DNA of 64,000 nt, from contig JAINUG010000015.1 of NCBI GenBank assembly GCA_029706075.1, positions 6,966,154-7,030,153 of the forward strand. Direction: 5' to 3'. The stretch comes from Aldrovandia affinis. Its lineage: Eukaryota; Chordata; Actinopteri; Notacanthiformes; Halosauridae. Under the pieces are notes generated by a model. The model had not been told where the DNA came from and ran no database searches. It worked only from the letters and a program-made list of their open reading frames with translations. The position numbers were made by a program, and so were the translations under genes. Numbering within the stretch: position 1 is the stretch's first letter; each line of letters opens with the position of its first letter. Shown piece after piece: positions 13,301 through 25,300 of the stretch.

Positions 13301-16300
13301 CCCTAGAAATGTAACACACTACAATCAAAGTTACAGTAAGTCCGTTTTCTTTCTTTTTTAGTTAATTAGTAAACCTTTTATTGGTCTTTCCACAGCAACA
13401 ACATATGAGAGCCAATGTGTCCGGCGCATCTTTTCCTAACGAGCTTCGCGACCTGCTCCAGCGCAGGCTTGGAGATTTAGAGACTCAGCTTCTGAGCAAA
13501 GTGGCTGAGCTGGAGGAGGAGAAGACCCAGCTGTACAACGAGACGGCTGCCCATCGCCATCGCACGGAGAGCACCCTCAACTCCCTCCTGGAGAGAATCA
13601 CTGAGCTGGAGAAAGGTGAACTCCTTCAGGCTTAAACATATACACTGCATAAATTGTATATAATTAGTGATGGGCGTATCATGACACCAAATATGAGCTG
13701 AGCTACCATATGCTAGCAGTAACTCACTGATTTGAACCAGTCTTTGTGTTTTGTTGTGTGGAGCAAAACCTTTGGATTGGTTCAAACAAGTCAGTGATTG
13801 ACAGCTAATTATAGCCCCACCCATTTATTGTATCATGTTACCTCATTCACCCATCGCAGAATGTAATAGATATGAACTTCCTGAGCTAAACATCATCATA
13901 TTTTTTTCCATGCACAGTAAGTAATATTATGACCATGACAGTTTGTTACTTTTAAAAATCTGGGGATTGTGAGTTTACAGATGGGACTTACTGCTTTTGT
14001 ACTGTTGGCTGCAGGTAACAGTGGATTCAAGTCCCCTGAGGATTTCAAGCTGTCTCTCCCTCTACGCACAAACTACCTGTTTGGGCGCATTAAGAAGAGT
14101 CTGCCGGAGATGTACGCCTTCACCGTCTGCATGTGGCTCAAGTCCAGTGCCAGCCCTGGCATCGGCACTCCGTTCTCCTATGGTGTTCCAGGACAAGCTA
14201 ACGAGATCGTGTTGATCGAGTGGGGAAACAACCCCATAGAGCTGCTAATCAATGATAAGGTATGTGCTTCTTCACTGACACGGAGCTGGACAGCCCCCTG
14301 TTCTGTCCATCCTCTGGTTTTGTGCACCTGTCGACAATACCGTATACTGTAAAGTCACTATTTGGTGCTTAGAGCACATGATGTCAAAACAATAGCTTCT
14401 CCTCCAAAGTGGTGGGACACGAATGGCCTTATCCCACCTGAGGTAGGGTGGGTTTATGTCAGCTAGGGTTCTTTGGGTTATCACTGCATTTGTTCCTCCC
14501 AGTGAAATGCCAGGCGCCCGCAGACTACCAGTTGTTGTTGTCAGCGAGACATACGCCTCTCTTCAGATTGGTGCGAGCGCTCTCTTGTACTGCAGTGTGG
14601 CCAGACTGTGAACTAGTCATCTGAGGAGTACACATGCTTTGGTTGCAGCTTGCGTAGGCTGTAGGTGATACAGTGGTGCCTCGAGATGTGCAATTAGCAA
14701 TTCCAAATTAGGGAGAAAAAGGGGAAGTAGTTTTTCAAAAGTAGTTTCTGCATCAGTGGACAGAATGTTTTCTGATGCTGTTTCATGAGTGGAGAGTCTT
14801 CGTACTTTGAGTAAATGACAGGGTTATATAAACAGTATAAAAAATGATTGAATCCACTGTGGTGCTGTTGGGTGTAAAAACAGATAGGGGAAGTTTTATT
14901 ATTTGAACCATTCTCTGCTAAGAAAAAAGGATGTGTGGATCTGACAACTGGCTGCCAAACCTCCATCTCTGTAGAGTGTTGTTTCATAGCTAATTGGTTA
15001 GCAATACTTTCAGTAATGAGTACACAACTCCTGCAATCATCAGCTTGCTGGCTTGCCGCCTCATGATAAAAGTGATAAAATAATTACTTTGCTAGCTGCC
15101 TTATTAAAGGTAACCATGCTAAAATAATCTGGATATGTTGCCAATATGGACGTTTTTGTGCAGTTATAGGTTGCAAATTCTGAGTATCCCTCTCACACAC
15201 AATGTTATCTTTGATTGTGAGTATAGCAGATGTCCATGCACAGAACCAAATAAGATTTATGTTCACAGCAAGTACACAGCATACTTTATTTATATTAATG
15301 TGCATACATTATAGTTTATGGAAAACACATGGGACTTTGTACAAGAACATGAAATCCACACAGTTCTGTGATGTGAAGAATCTTAATAGACTGAGTCTTC
15401 CTTCAATTTAAAGCCAGGAAGAAGAAATTGAGAACTTTGCTCAGCTATGACCTTTTTTCACGTGACACTTCTGTTCCTATTGATCAATACATGGAGTGCA
15501 TCATGATCATGACAAGTTATTAGTATGGTGACCGGAGTGGCGGTTGCCCGTTGCGGCCGGGGTTAGATTCCCTGGTTGCGCCAGCCCCGGCTCTGGCCGG
15601 GAGTCCCGTTCATGGGCGGGAATTGGCTGTCAAGCCCCAGAGGGAGGAGGAGGGGAGGGAAGCCGGCATGAGCTCGCTGCATGCACAGAAAGCTTCTCTA
15701 GACAAATCGGAATCACTGTCTCAAGGGAGATGATTCACCATCCCTGCCACTGTCGGTCCCAGAGTAGTGGCTGGTCCCATAGCTGCAGGCAGTGGGCTTG
15801 TTGAAGGGGGGTAGTTGGATCAATAGAGGGTACAATTGGCCACAAAATCTGGAGAAAAACAGGGGTAAAATCTGAAACAAAATCTTTATTTTTTTAAAGA
15901 TTAGTTTGGCAGTAACAAATGTGTCTGTTCCCATTGTTGTGGTTTAGTAATACCTAGGCCAGAGGCCAGAGTGAGACTGGAGAATAGTTGTTGAATTGTG
16001 TACATAATTCTCTGAGAAGTTATGAATCAAATGATGTGAGAATACAAGCTTTGAAAATGATTGGTCGTTTCTGATGGTGTCTGCATTCCATGGAGGCCTT
16101 TTTTTGCTTTATTATAAATGCTGAGGCTGTATTTCATCTTCATTTTGGGGAGTTTTGTATTTATTTTGAGGGCTCTCTTGATGTCTCTGCACCTCTTTGC
16201 ATCTGTGCCTCGTCTCCACTCTCATCTGTCCAGGTGGCACAGCTGCCCCTGATGGTCAGCGATGGCCGCTGGCACCACATCTGCATCACCTGGACAACCA

Positions 16301-17054
16301 GAGATGGACTTTGGGAGGCCTACCAGGATGGGGAGAAGCTAGGATCGGGAGAGAACCTGGCACCATGGCACCCCATTAAGTCTGGTGGCGTCATTATCCT
16401 GGGTCAGGAGCAGGTAAGCACACCCAGCTCCTTCTGGCTGAGCGCAGTGCCACTAAGCTACAGGGAGACGTGTGTGTGCTGCTCTTTATTACAGTGGCAT
16501 ACTGCGCCTGCCTCTTTCATGTACATCAGTACAATGTAAAACGCATGCATGCGACACAGCGTAACTAACTGCACCACAGTCATCTGCTTATATTTAAGCT
16601 GATAATGTCCTGTTTTAAGTAGAGCACAGGCAGATGGGGCTCCTTGTCATACTGAACTTTATGTCCTTGGTGAAGTGAAACCACTGTTGCTCTGTGTAGT
16701 CCCTCATGCTGGCTTACTTCTGGGTACATCTGTATTTACCATGGAAAATGAAATGAATGAAATACAATGAGAAGGGAAGTACCGAAATGATGTTTTAATG
16801 AAGCCTGTCCCTTTTGGCCCTGACAGGACACTGTAGGCGGGCGGTTTGATGCCACTCAGGCCTTTGTGGGAGAGCTGAGCCAGTTCAACATATGGGATCG
16901 CGTCTTACGGCCCGTGGACATAATGAACATGGCTAACTGCTCGTCTTACATGCCGGGAAACATCATACCTTGGATCGACAACAACGTGGAGGTATTAGGC
17001 GGTGCCACCAAATGGGCGCTGGAGATATGCGAGGATCGGCTTTTTGATTCCTAA
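6915..17054 (+). CDS. nptx2: Neuronal pentraxin 2, five coding exons, complete
   Basis: Joined exons 6915-7367, 13396-13615, 14015-14259, 16234-16413 and 16827-17054 give 1326 nt, 441 aa (human NPTX2 is 431 aa). All introns are GT-AG and phases match (0, 1, 0, 0). The family is secreted, forms multimers through an N-terminal coiled coil, and clusters AMPA receptors at synapses; NPTX2 (Narp) is activity-regulated. Order: signal peptide (about 1-22), cysteines 32, 43 and 95, coiled coil about 59-95, second helical region in exon 2, pentraxin domain about 228-436. NPTX2 rather than NPTX1 or NPTXR is supported by the KDTMGDLPRDP-like, RANVSG and NNVEVLGGATKW-like stretches and the DRLFDS end. The reading frame also opens upstream at GTG 6888, but the first ATG is 6915 and directly precedes the signal peptide. 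Whether this is the a or b paralogue cannot be told. Confidence 0.95.
7961..8003. repeat. TG microsatellite (interrupted)
   Basis: Runs of tg with c and gcg interruptions (gtgtgtgtctgtgtgtgtgt then cgtgcgtgcg), inside nptx2 intron 1. Confidence 0.9.
8755..8970. repeat. CA-rich low-complexity region
   Basis: Dense but interrupted cacaca tracts mixed with tatac and catgca words. They produce spurious open frames on both strands (Cys/Val-rich on minus, His/Thr-rich on plus), which should not be read as genes. Confidence 0.85.
10800..11825 (+). mobile_element. Tc1-like DNA transposon, internally deleted
   Basis: Inverted ends are visible: 'attacttcatggaatcaaaa' near 10,821 on the left and its counterpart near 11,765-11,780 on the right. 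Between them, translation shows transposase scraps: a VREATNRPMATLMELQ-like DNA-binding segment, then directly the C-terminal SPSNLMELEQFCKEKWAKI segment. The central catalytic domain is deleted. The right end, cactg|TA, abuts the next element. The outer left terminus is degraded, so that limit is approximate. Confidence 0.75.
11308..11577 (+). pseudogene. Tc1 transposase remnant
   Basis: An open frame of 89 codons joins an N-terminal helix-turn-helix-region fragment to the C-terminal tail of Tc1-type transposase. The DDE catalytic core (the D-E-T-K-I and Q-x-D-N-x-P-x-H regions) is absent, so it cannot encode an active enzyme. The frame probably survives by chance after the deletion. Confidence 0.7.
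11832..13272 (+). mobile_element. Tc1-like DNA transposon, near full length, inactive
   Basis: The element begins CAGTAATTCTTTAAAGTTTG and ends with the inverse (caaactttcaagcatcactg). It is flanked by TA on both sides, the Tc1/mariner target. About 1.44 kb long, it contains a decayed transposase on the plus strand. It lies only a few bases from the end of the preceding Tc1 copy, both using the same TATATA tract. Confidence 0.85.
12289..13092 (+). pseudogene. Tc1 transposase pseudogene
   Basis: Conserved family phrases occur in order but in broken frames: LPRSGHPSKISPRATRKI (N-terminal DNA binding), KHGGRSVMLWGCFSSSGPGQ (central), a corrupted QQHTDLKH where the family has the catalytic D-N-D-P-K-H segment, PDLNPIEMLWQDLK, and SNLTELAGFCKKEWARIP. 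In-frame stops follow residue 67 of the first open segment and lie before WVFQQH, and the catalytic aspartate context is lost. It is inactive. Confidence 0.85.
13396..13615 (+). CDS. nptx2: nptx2 coding exon 2: second helical region
   Basis: Residues 152-224 plus one base. It has N-glycosylation sequons NVS (in RANVSG) and NET (in LYNETAAH), both at positions familiar from NPTX2, and a charged heptad region ending ITELEKG. Donor g|gtgaac, phase 1. Confidence 0.95.
14015..14259 (+). CDS. nptx2: nptx2 coding exon 3: start of pentraxin domain
   Basis: Residues about 225-306. It begins after ctgcag with the second and third bases of a glycine codon, then NSGFKSPEDFK and LPLRTNYLFGRIKKSLPE. It contains GQANEIVLIEWGNNPIELL, nearly invariant in neuronal pentraxins. 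Donor g|gtatgt. Confidence 0.95.
14480..14725 (+). repeat. SINE-like repeat, plus orientation (family B)
   Basis: Inside nptx2 intron 3. The tail, cagtggtgcctcgagatgtg then caattagcaattccaaat and a purine-rich aggga-gaaaaagggg end, is the plus-strand form of the tail seen in reverse at 58.2 kb. The head is too diverged to show Pol III boxes. The left limit is approximate. Confidence 0.45.
15530..15880 (+). repeat. tRNA-derived SINE (family A), plus orientation
   Basis: Inside nptx2 intron 3. The head holds a B-box-like ggggttagattccc (near 15,558) and a GC-rich body. The tail, agagggtacaattggccaca then a-t-c-t-ggagaaaaacagggg, matches in reverse the 36.9, 47.5 and 52.6 kb copies. The A box is degraded. 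The 86-codon open frame here is a by-product of GC content. Confidence 0.75.
16234..16413 (+). CDS. nptx2: nptx2 coding exon 4: pentraxin signature
   Basis: Residues 307-366. Contains HICITWTT (321-328), which fits the pentraxin signature H-x-C-x-[ST]-W-x-[ST]; Cys323 is the conserved core cysteine. It ends at GQEQ. The calcium-site motif Gln-Glu-Gln-Asp is completed by the first codon of exon 5. Confidence 0.95.
16827..17054 (+). CDS. nptx2: nptx2 coding exon 5: C-terminal pentraxin end
   Basis: Residues 367-441 and TAA at 17052-17054. DTVGGRFDATQAFVGELSQF completes the calcium-binding loop. NMANCSSYMPGNIIPW and a late Cys (EICEDRLFDS) follow NPTX2. The acceptor is cctgacag. No clear AATAAA was found in the following few hundred bases, so the 3' UTR end is not defined. 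Confidence 0.95.
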   Translation, partial: DTVGGRFDATQAFVGELSQFNIWDRVLRPVDIMNMANCSSYMPGNIIPWIDNNVEVLGGATKWALEICEDRLFDS

Positions 17055-17656
17055 GGGAAGCTCTGTTTTGGGACTGAGCCTCTGCCAAGCCTCCCCCATG
17101 CACACCGCACTCCCTGTGCTGCTTCAGAGAAGCTGTGCTCAAGACAGCACCCCTGGAGCTTTTAACAGAGTGACGATTTGGGTGAGCATCTGGGGGGAAG
17201 CTGGTAAGGCGAATGGTGTTCACTGTGCGTTTATGTACCTGTATACATTATGTCCGCCGTTTTCCTGCTTCATTGCTTTATGCTCTCAGGTGCATTCGTG
17301 GGAAAAAATGTATATACTTTCTATTCTTTTTTAAAGGCATTTGAATTGCATATTTATTTAAAATATAAAACATTACAATTTCTTGCTGTTTCCTTCCCCC
17401 GAGAATTGGAACATTTGGACACTCAATATATTTGAAACTCATGTCATATCAACATCAAATTATATCCACACCTGAGTTTACTTTGTTCAATGGAGAATCA
17501 TTTAAATTTTAAATTAGTTTTAAGACAGAATGACAAATATGGGCATCTATTCTATCTGTAAATTACAAGGTGCCTTACGATTGATGGGAAACAGCAAGGA
17601 AAGGGGACATAATTCACAGAGAATACTTCACCAGCTGCATCGGTGTGTTGATGGGT

Positions 17657-17713
<57 letters not shown>

Positions 17714-20700
17714 CCGCTCACAGGATTTGACTTTTAAAACGTTTGCGTGTCAAAAGCACAGAGATTAGCACACAGAACACTCTCATTCTTGCCAATCTAC
17801 ACTAATACCTCCCTCTAGAGCTGCCGTCCTCAGCAGATTTGTGACTTGGCCTGCTGAGGTATATATCGAAGTCACGGTGGACCAACAGGAACTCGCAGCC
17901 ATGTGGTTTAACATTCCAGGAGTGTGTCATATTGCCGTCTACAGCAAAAAACAAACAAGCTATGCCCGAGTTTGCTCATGCCATAGGGAATGTTAGATTG
18001 GTTGGATTGATTTGAATATGTGCGGTCGAAACATAAAATTGAATCCGCTCAATTGAGACCATTTTTATCCGATCTGTTGTGGCTCGTCGGAGTGTTTTAA
18101 TCATTACAGCACACCCATGTGATGTCTGATTTATTTGATCTCTTGCTATTCCTTTCCTTTCCTTCCTCCCTTCACTTCTCTTCCAGCGGACTGAGCTGGT
18201 GCACATAATGTCAACATTGAGTCATTATAGCACTCTTTCATTCTTCTCTATTTCAAATATGTTTTTAAAAGTAAAAAAAGGATGGAGATATATTTTAGAT
18301 TTTATCCAGGAGCTGTCTTCAATATGTTAGTCTGCATCTGTAGTTCTGTGAAATGAGTCAATGCTTCATTCCTCTAGACATTTTACTGAATCACTAGATT
18401 ACTTATTGAATTACTTTTTGATAAATGTGTCTCGTCCATGATGAAAGAAAACGTTCCCTAACCTCTGATTGACCGGGGTCATTGTAGAAGCTCAGCCTTC
18501 CAAGATAAGCTTGGGAATTCCCTAAATAATACAGTCAATACACATTTTTCATACACCCAATTGTTTCAATTTTTGATTTTTGATTTCAGAGGACATTGCT
18601 CACCATTTCAAATCTTTTTAGGCCTGTGGGGATCTGCAAAATCACAAGCATAATATTTTATGACCTGTCTTCTGACCTGATCTTTAGTTGCATTTGGATT
18701 CCAATAGGGAATATCTGAGAGATTATACATCAGAAATGATATATTTATCATCTTTTTGATAAAAAATGTAAAAACTGTGAAAGGAAAGCTGTGTTTTTGG
18801 ATACGCATTGTTGGAGTGGATTTGATTTGGAAACATAAACCCAAATCTAGGTCTGTGAGGGTAGATGAGCAGATGAGATACTTGATGTATCACAAAATTA
18901 AAAAGCATTGAAACATTACACCATAAAATACAGCCTAAAACTGTCCAAAAAACAAATGACTAAATATAGTAAAATCCAATTACCAGAATTGTCATAGTGC
19001 ATAGTTCATGGTTTTATCTACAATCTTCATTACCAAAGTTATGCCATGAAATATTGTCGCCTACTATATGTGTTGCCTACTCTGTGCCAGTGGTCAATTT
19101 TAAAAAAAGATTATTGTGACACACATGCATAAACAAACATGTTCGTTTTTTGTTTTCCATATTCTGGTGATCCCAAAATTCTGGATATGTCTTTTATGTT
19201 TTGTGACATGTTCAGGTGCCTATGAAATTGATCTTAGCCATGGCCATTCATGAATGAGAGGACCAACATTGTGAACACTGGTCACATAAATTATTCCTTT
19301 CCCACTGAAGTTGTATTCCCTTGCATTGCATCACAATGTCTCTGGTTTACAAACATTTGGCGCTCTGCACTGTTTTGTTAAGTAAATGGACTCTGGACTC
19401 TGCAGAATGAAGGGACGTGTCTGTGTGATGCACCTAGCTTGCCCCTAAATCCACATAGTCCAAGTCCCTGAATGTGAATTGTGTCCTTGGTTATCAGAAT
19501 AAGCTCACGCCTGCTATTGAGGCCCAGACACGGCTGCACAGTGTTTCACTGCCCAATGCTCAAATAATAACAACAACAACACCACAATGCCTATCTGTTT
19601 AAGAGGAGCAGTACTTTAAAAATACTGTACTTACACAAATTATCTGGCAACATACAACCTTTGTGAAGGTTTTAAAGTGCATACATTTGTAGGCAGCAGC
19701 ATGCTCTGAGGTCATCCCTTGTCTAGACATAAGAAAGTTATCAGTGTACAACATTAAGCAAAGACTTCTGACAATATCCTAAAAACTGCTCTTTTTATTT
19801 CCTTGGAGAAGCTATGGATAAAGGCATTTTGCAACAAGTTTGACACTTTTGTAATACATTTGCATAACTGGGTTTTTTTCAGAGTACTTCAGGCGATGAA
19901 CTACCTTGTTTGATAATGATGGCAACAACTCATGTGGGTTTCCCAACATTGGCCTTCAGGCCTAGTGCTCTACAGGTTATCCCATTAACAATGAGCATCT
20001 TGCATTAAATGAACAAAGAAAGTGTTTTCATATCATAATTATTTTCTGAGACCATGACCAAAACTATAGTAATTAGAAACTTGTATTTAGTAGATATGAC
20101 ACCAAAATGAGTTTTGAATGCCACTGGGCTAGAGATAAACCTTTCAGGGAGGTGAAAGACCTGTTGAAATAAATATGTATATCAGTCTGATTGTAATGTG
20201 TATGTTTAATCAGGTCATCATTGCAAAAAAATATTGTTTATGTACATAACATATGGCCAGGAGAGCAATTCTTCTTGCATCTGTGTGACTACAATATGTC
20301 AAGGATATGTCTATTTGTATTTTATATGTGTTTTTCTTTTTCGGAAAATAATAGACAAAAAAGAAAATTGTGAATATTTCTATGAACTCTATCAAAGAAA
20401 GCAGTCCTGTAACTTCTGTTGCGGTTGCATTGCACAACTGTTTAATTACTTTTAAAGGAATGCTTTTAATTATAACATGAATGGCCTTCTATGGAGCACT
20501 AAGTGACAATACTTTCAAGGTTTGTTTCATGCCCTTGCTTTTGCCAATGGGAAAAAAAAAGAAGATGGAAAAGAAGAAAAGGCAAGTAAAAACCACCCAT
20601 GCTTTCTCTTAGGTTATTTGTTTCTATCCACGCATTGTGCATGCTAATGGTTCATAAGCTGTAAATTGCATTCTGGGGGCTTGGCTGAATGTAACATTTT

Positions 20701-22060
20701 GCACCCAGTGAAATGACCCAAAACAGACTTATTATGTTTCTGCGTCCATCAATAAAGGCAAGAACAAAAAAAAAATTAGTCTTGACATATGATATCATTT
20801 ATATATAATTTCCCACTCAATGCTAAAATGTGTTATGCTAAAGGTATAAAATGGAATGTGATATTGCTGCCACGGGGGAGGTAAGGCATGGTAAAGCACA
20901 TAAAATGTAATTTTCTCATGAAGAATATTGCTAAACAATGCTTGCGTGGGGTTCTTGTGGCACTTACATTTAAAGCTACTTTCCACTGCTTGGAAATCAG
21001 TTCATTACACCGCTGAGAATAAAGATAAGAGAGACATCAATTTCTAAAAGAGGCCGAGGGGAGGATGGGCCTGTAGACAATGATCATGAGAAAGTGAAAA
21101 TGAATAACAGACTGAATGAAACAGAAGCAGAGCAGCTCACAGCTGTTTAGCAAGAATAAGGTTTTTGAAAAATATCCAGGGAACAATCAAGAACTGTTAG
21201 CCAGATCCACACAAGAGATGAAGGAGCTTTGTGGAAATCACTGTTAAAAAGGCATTTGCAGAAAGACATGTTTACACTGTTACAAAAAGTAGCAGGAGCA
21301 GTTTACTGTATGTCTCATAGGATGAAACTATTAGTGATATTAGTGAAGACCAGCCATTGGGTGAGGGGAAAGTAATAGAGATCGGGGAATATGTAGCTCA
21401 GAATTTTACATAGAAAGAAATGGTGGTAGCCTATTTTTTTAAAGTGAAGATTATATTTTCAAAAAAGGTGAAGACTTAAGGTTAAACATCCAGAATGTGT
21501 ATTTCCAGAAATCTTGATGTACCAAATTAACAGACATGGGGGGGGGATACTGGATTCCTGGATATAGAGAAAAGAGGAACTCACCTCAGACTGTCAGACT
21601 GTCAGAACAAAGTGGAGCTGGCAGGCATAGCACCTCTGACTATCAAAGCCCTTCAATGCAGACTAGAGGGGTTTAATGAACAGGTGGCCTCCACAGCATT
21701 AACCATGCTTAAGGGATGAGTGCAGCTTAATGCTGTGATGAGGATTGCAGGCTGGAGTTCATGCCATGGTGCCATTCGCCACAACACATTTCTCTGTCAG
21801 TTAAATAGGATAGTCCCAGCATGGTGAGCAGGAGACCCACCCACAACTATCTGGTGCTGACTGTATCACACCTAATGGCAAGCAATACTGTCAAGTAAGA
21901 TGTAATGACACAGCTCTTCAGTGAACTCAATATTTTATTTACTTGTGGTGGTCTGCACATGAGTGTTATTCTCAATTTCCATGATGTTTACTTCTGATAA
22001 TAGTAGATACAATATAGATACAAATATATTAAGGAGAACTCTAGTCAAATCTATAATTTT
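17055..22060. other. nptx2 3' UTR region and intergenic desert
   Basis: Apart from the CA microsatellite at 17.66 kb this is AT-rich unique-looking sequence with only chance open frames. Nothing coding was recognised, and no repeat family was recognised with confidence. Confidence 0.5.
17658..17709. repeat. (CA)n microsatellite
   Basis: About 26 uninterrupted ca units downstream of nptx2. Likely length-polymorphic. Confidence 0.98.
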
Positions 22061-22065
22061 ATATG

Positions 22066-22305
22066 TTATATGGCACTTAAGTCTACTGAAGAAGTTCTGG
22101 CCCCCAGAATCTCAAAAGGGGCATTGTCATCCTGGAAGAGACCACTCCCATCAGGAACAAAATGCTTCACCATAGGATAATGGTAGTCACTCAGAATGGC
22201 TTTGTATTTATTGGCGTTTACTTTGCCCTCTAAGGGGTTGAGTGAACCTAAACCATGCCAGGAAAATGCATCCCAATCCATAACAGAGCCACCAGTATCC
22301 CACAT
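22066..22305 (-). pseudogene. Tc1-type transposase fragment
   Basis: Minus-strand frame with LNPLEGKVNANKYKAILSDY and [16 protein letters not shown]. The phrase FQDDNAP is the region around the second catalytic aspartate of Tc1 transposases. The DNA shares 'gatgggagtggtctcttcca' with the 59.4-59.8 kb element, so both belong to one family. Only the middle of the gene remains and no inverted ends were found. Confidence 0.75.
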
Positions 22306-25300
22306 TTACTCGAATGTTTCCTTTATTTTAGCAGTTCTATGTATATTGCTAATTATCAAATAAACAAAACAAAAAATACTGCATGAAACTCCAGTTAATG
22401 GCCCATGGCAAAGAAAAGAGATCTGCAGTCACTCACATATCCAGCCAAGAAACTACATAATATAAATGATTTACTCTCTCAAAAAATAAAAACTGGAAGG
22501 TCATCTAAGGACCTAGGACATCCAAAAAAGTCCAAGAGACTTATTTGGATGCTGAGTTAAACAAAACCTTTATTAAATTTGCATATCCATAAGGAAAAGT
22601 TCAAATTACTGAAGCAGCTGAGACTATCTATTGGACCTCATGGTCAAATATTTTAGTAATACAATGTTTTCTATCATTTCTAATGTGTGAGGAATTGTAA
22701 TTGGTGGTTAGATCTGGATTTGTTCAGAGGTATGGCTAAAGTGCAAATAGGCACAGACATGCCCTTGTATTAATGTTAGGTTGATTCATGTTAAATCATG
22801 AAGAATAAAGAAGAAAATTGTTTAGAACATAGAAAGATAACAGTTAACAGAAAGTATGGCCATAAATACAAAGATATAAATACAGAATGTAGATGTATTG
22901 TATACTGGTGCTCTGTTAACATTTGAAAGAACAAAGATTTGGATTATTCTCCATAGATTATGACAGCCAATGTTTCTGAGTGACTGTCCTGCTAGAGGTG
23001 GAATATTATTATTCCCCAAGAGTTATTCACTGTACTGCACTAATGCAGGTAATTGAGGAATTTTGTATATGCTGTGCTTACATATATTGGAAGATAGTGT
23101 TTGTCAGAATAGCTGCAGATGCCACCCAACTAGAAAGAGAAGTCTTTTTCTAAATCGATGGGTTCCATCAATTTTGTTTTTTTCCAAAATCTGGAGCAGA
23201 AGGTTAATCCACGGATCCTTTCCTGGCGTCTACCCAATTGGAAATGAAAAATCTGGTGCAGTGGGTTATAGATAACACTAAAATGTAGGCCATGGTCAGA
23301 GTAGTACAATAAATCTCCTGCATGCATTTGTATTATGTGATATTGCTGTTTTAATTTGCTATCATAATTATATATTCAACTCTTTTTCGTCTACAACAAA
23401 TAAGTGAATGGCAAAAATGTCTGTGACACTCCACAAAAGATCAAGCTACACGGCCTTCATAATTGTTATTTTTTTTCATCCTCCATTTGCTTCTTCTCCA
23501 CTTCTTCCCTTCTCTCCCTTCCTTCTCCACACACCTGTCTACACTTGCACTCTCTAAATCTGTTTTATTACAGCAATGGAGGCAATAAACTTTATTTAGT
23601 AGCTGAGCAGCTTTTTTCTGCTAAACTTTTCATTTCTGCTGTTCAGTCCCATTTCAGAAACTATGTATTGTTATAGTCGAGATTTGTAGCATAAAAATGA
23701 CAGTGTGTAGTTACAGCTTCAATGGGAAAATCACAGTTTCTCTAATTATGTGCCAGTTGGTGACTTTGGTAAATATTTACATGAAAAAGCCTGCTTTTTT
23801 GCGTGATTTAAATAATGATTGGATTTCTTGCAATTCTTTTACATTTTTGCCTTCAGCATTGCCTTTGCATTTTTAATAAAATCATGAAATCCCATAAAAT
23901 CCCCAAAATCATGGTCTTGGCTCAATGTGGGTCTTTGTGTGAAGGGAACACGGGGACGTGGAGATGATGGAATGAAATGTGTTCCTAAACTTGCCTACAG
24001 TCGTGATCAGTTCTGGAAAGCTGTGCATATCAACCTTTAATTAAAGTCAAGCCTATCCGCGGAGGCTGTTCTCTGGTGTACAGATTGCTACGGTTTACAG
24101 CAAGTGTTCAATTAAACTGCCATTGCATTCATTATTCTTCCTGACAGGGTAAGTACATTACCATATTTCAATAGCAGTAATACATATCCTTGTGGCTTGT
24201 GATGGATTTTTTTTAACATCCTAAAAACAGTCTGCTTGGATCTAATAATCAAGTGTTGAAGGATATGGTGCTTCTTGTACTGTGATCTAGACTCCCCAAG
24301 GCAAGGTGAAGCAGTGGTCTGTAATCGGATTTCTTGGATAAAACAGACTATTCCCTGTGCACTTCTCTTTTAGTCCAATGTCTATAAGGCTATGATTCTT
24401 AAGACACCGTCCTCTGCTAGCTAGTTTTAGATTTTTTTATCTATTCACTTTTCCTCTCCATTTCCACATTTACTGGCTGTCATGTGTGTGAGAGAGACAA
24501 TTGCATTACATTAGGATCTACCATATCAAGCATTACCAATACATTTCCGAGAGATCAAAACAAATTAAATTTCCACTCCCTCTTGAAACACGGAAGGCGA
24601 GAATATCAAATCAATAGCTTTGTTGTCTCCCATGGAGAGAGAGAGGGGGGGCTCATTTAAGATATTCCATTTCCAAAATGCCTGCTGTAAAAGAGAACCT
24701 CTAGGAAGCTTGATTGTTAACTGTGCCACTGTTATGATCAATAAAAAAATCCAAAAGAGACTCTTTAGGATAAAGTGGTACACAAACCCACAAGGGCACC
24801 ACTAACTCTGTGCCTCGTTGCGCCCCTAAAAGCTAGTTGCTAATTTGAATCCTTGCCAGTGCAAATAAGGAGCTGTTGGCAGTGGTCATTTGTTTTTGTT
24901 TTTCATTTTGTGATGCTTATTATATGCCTGCAGACATCTCTTGTAATTGTGCACTTTGGCGTTATAATGTTGTTGTTGAAAAATTCATGCAATGAATTTT
25001 GCTTTTTTTTTTTTTTTGTAAATGGAGGGAAATCATGAAACTATATTAGTGTCAAGTAGGTTTTAGGAACAGGAAGTCTGTTATATTATGGCATTTTATT
25101 GCATCATTGATGATCTCCACATTGCATCTCTTAAAATGTTTTTAACTCAGGTTTTGTGCGTATGTGTGTGCATGCATGTGTTTTGTGGTAACAGAATGGG
25201 TCTCAAAGGTACAGAGAGGAAGGAAATAAGAAATTAGATATAAAATATTATTTGTACTACAATGTATTTGGGATATCACACATGAATACAAAACAACTCA

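Larger units (their letters stand above)
7368..13395 (+). other. nptx2 intron 1 (6.0 kb)
   Basis: GT at 7368 and AG at 13394-13395 (tttccacag). It carries a TG microsatellite (7961-8003), CA-rich low-complexity DNA (8755-8970) and two abutting Tc1-like transposon copies (about 10,800-13,272). The rest is AT-rich with nothing recognised. Confidence 0.9.
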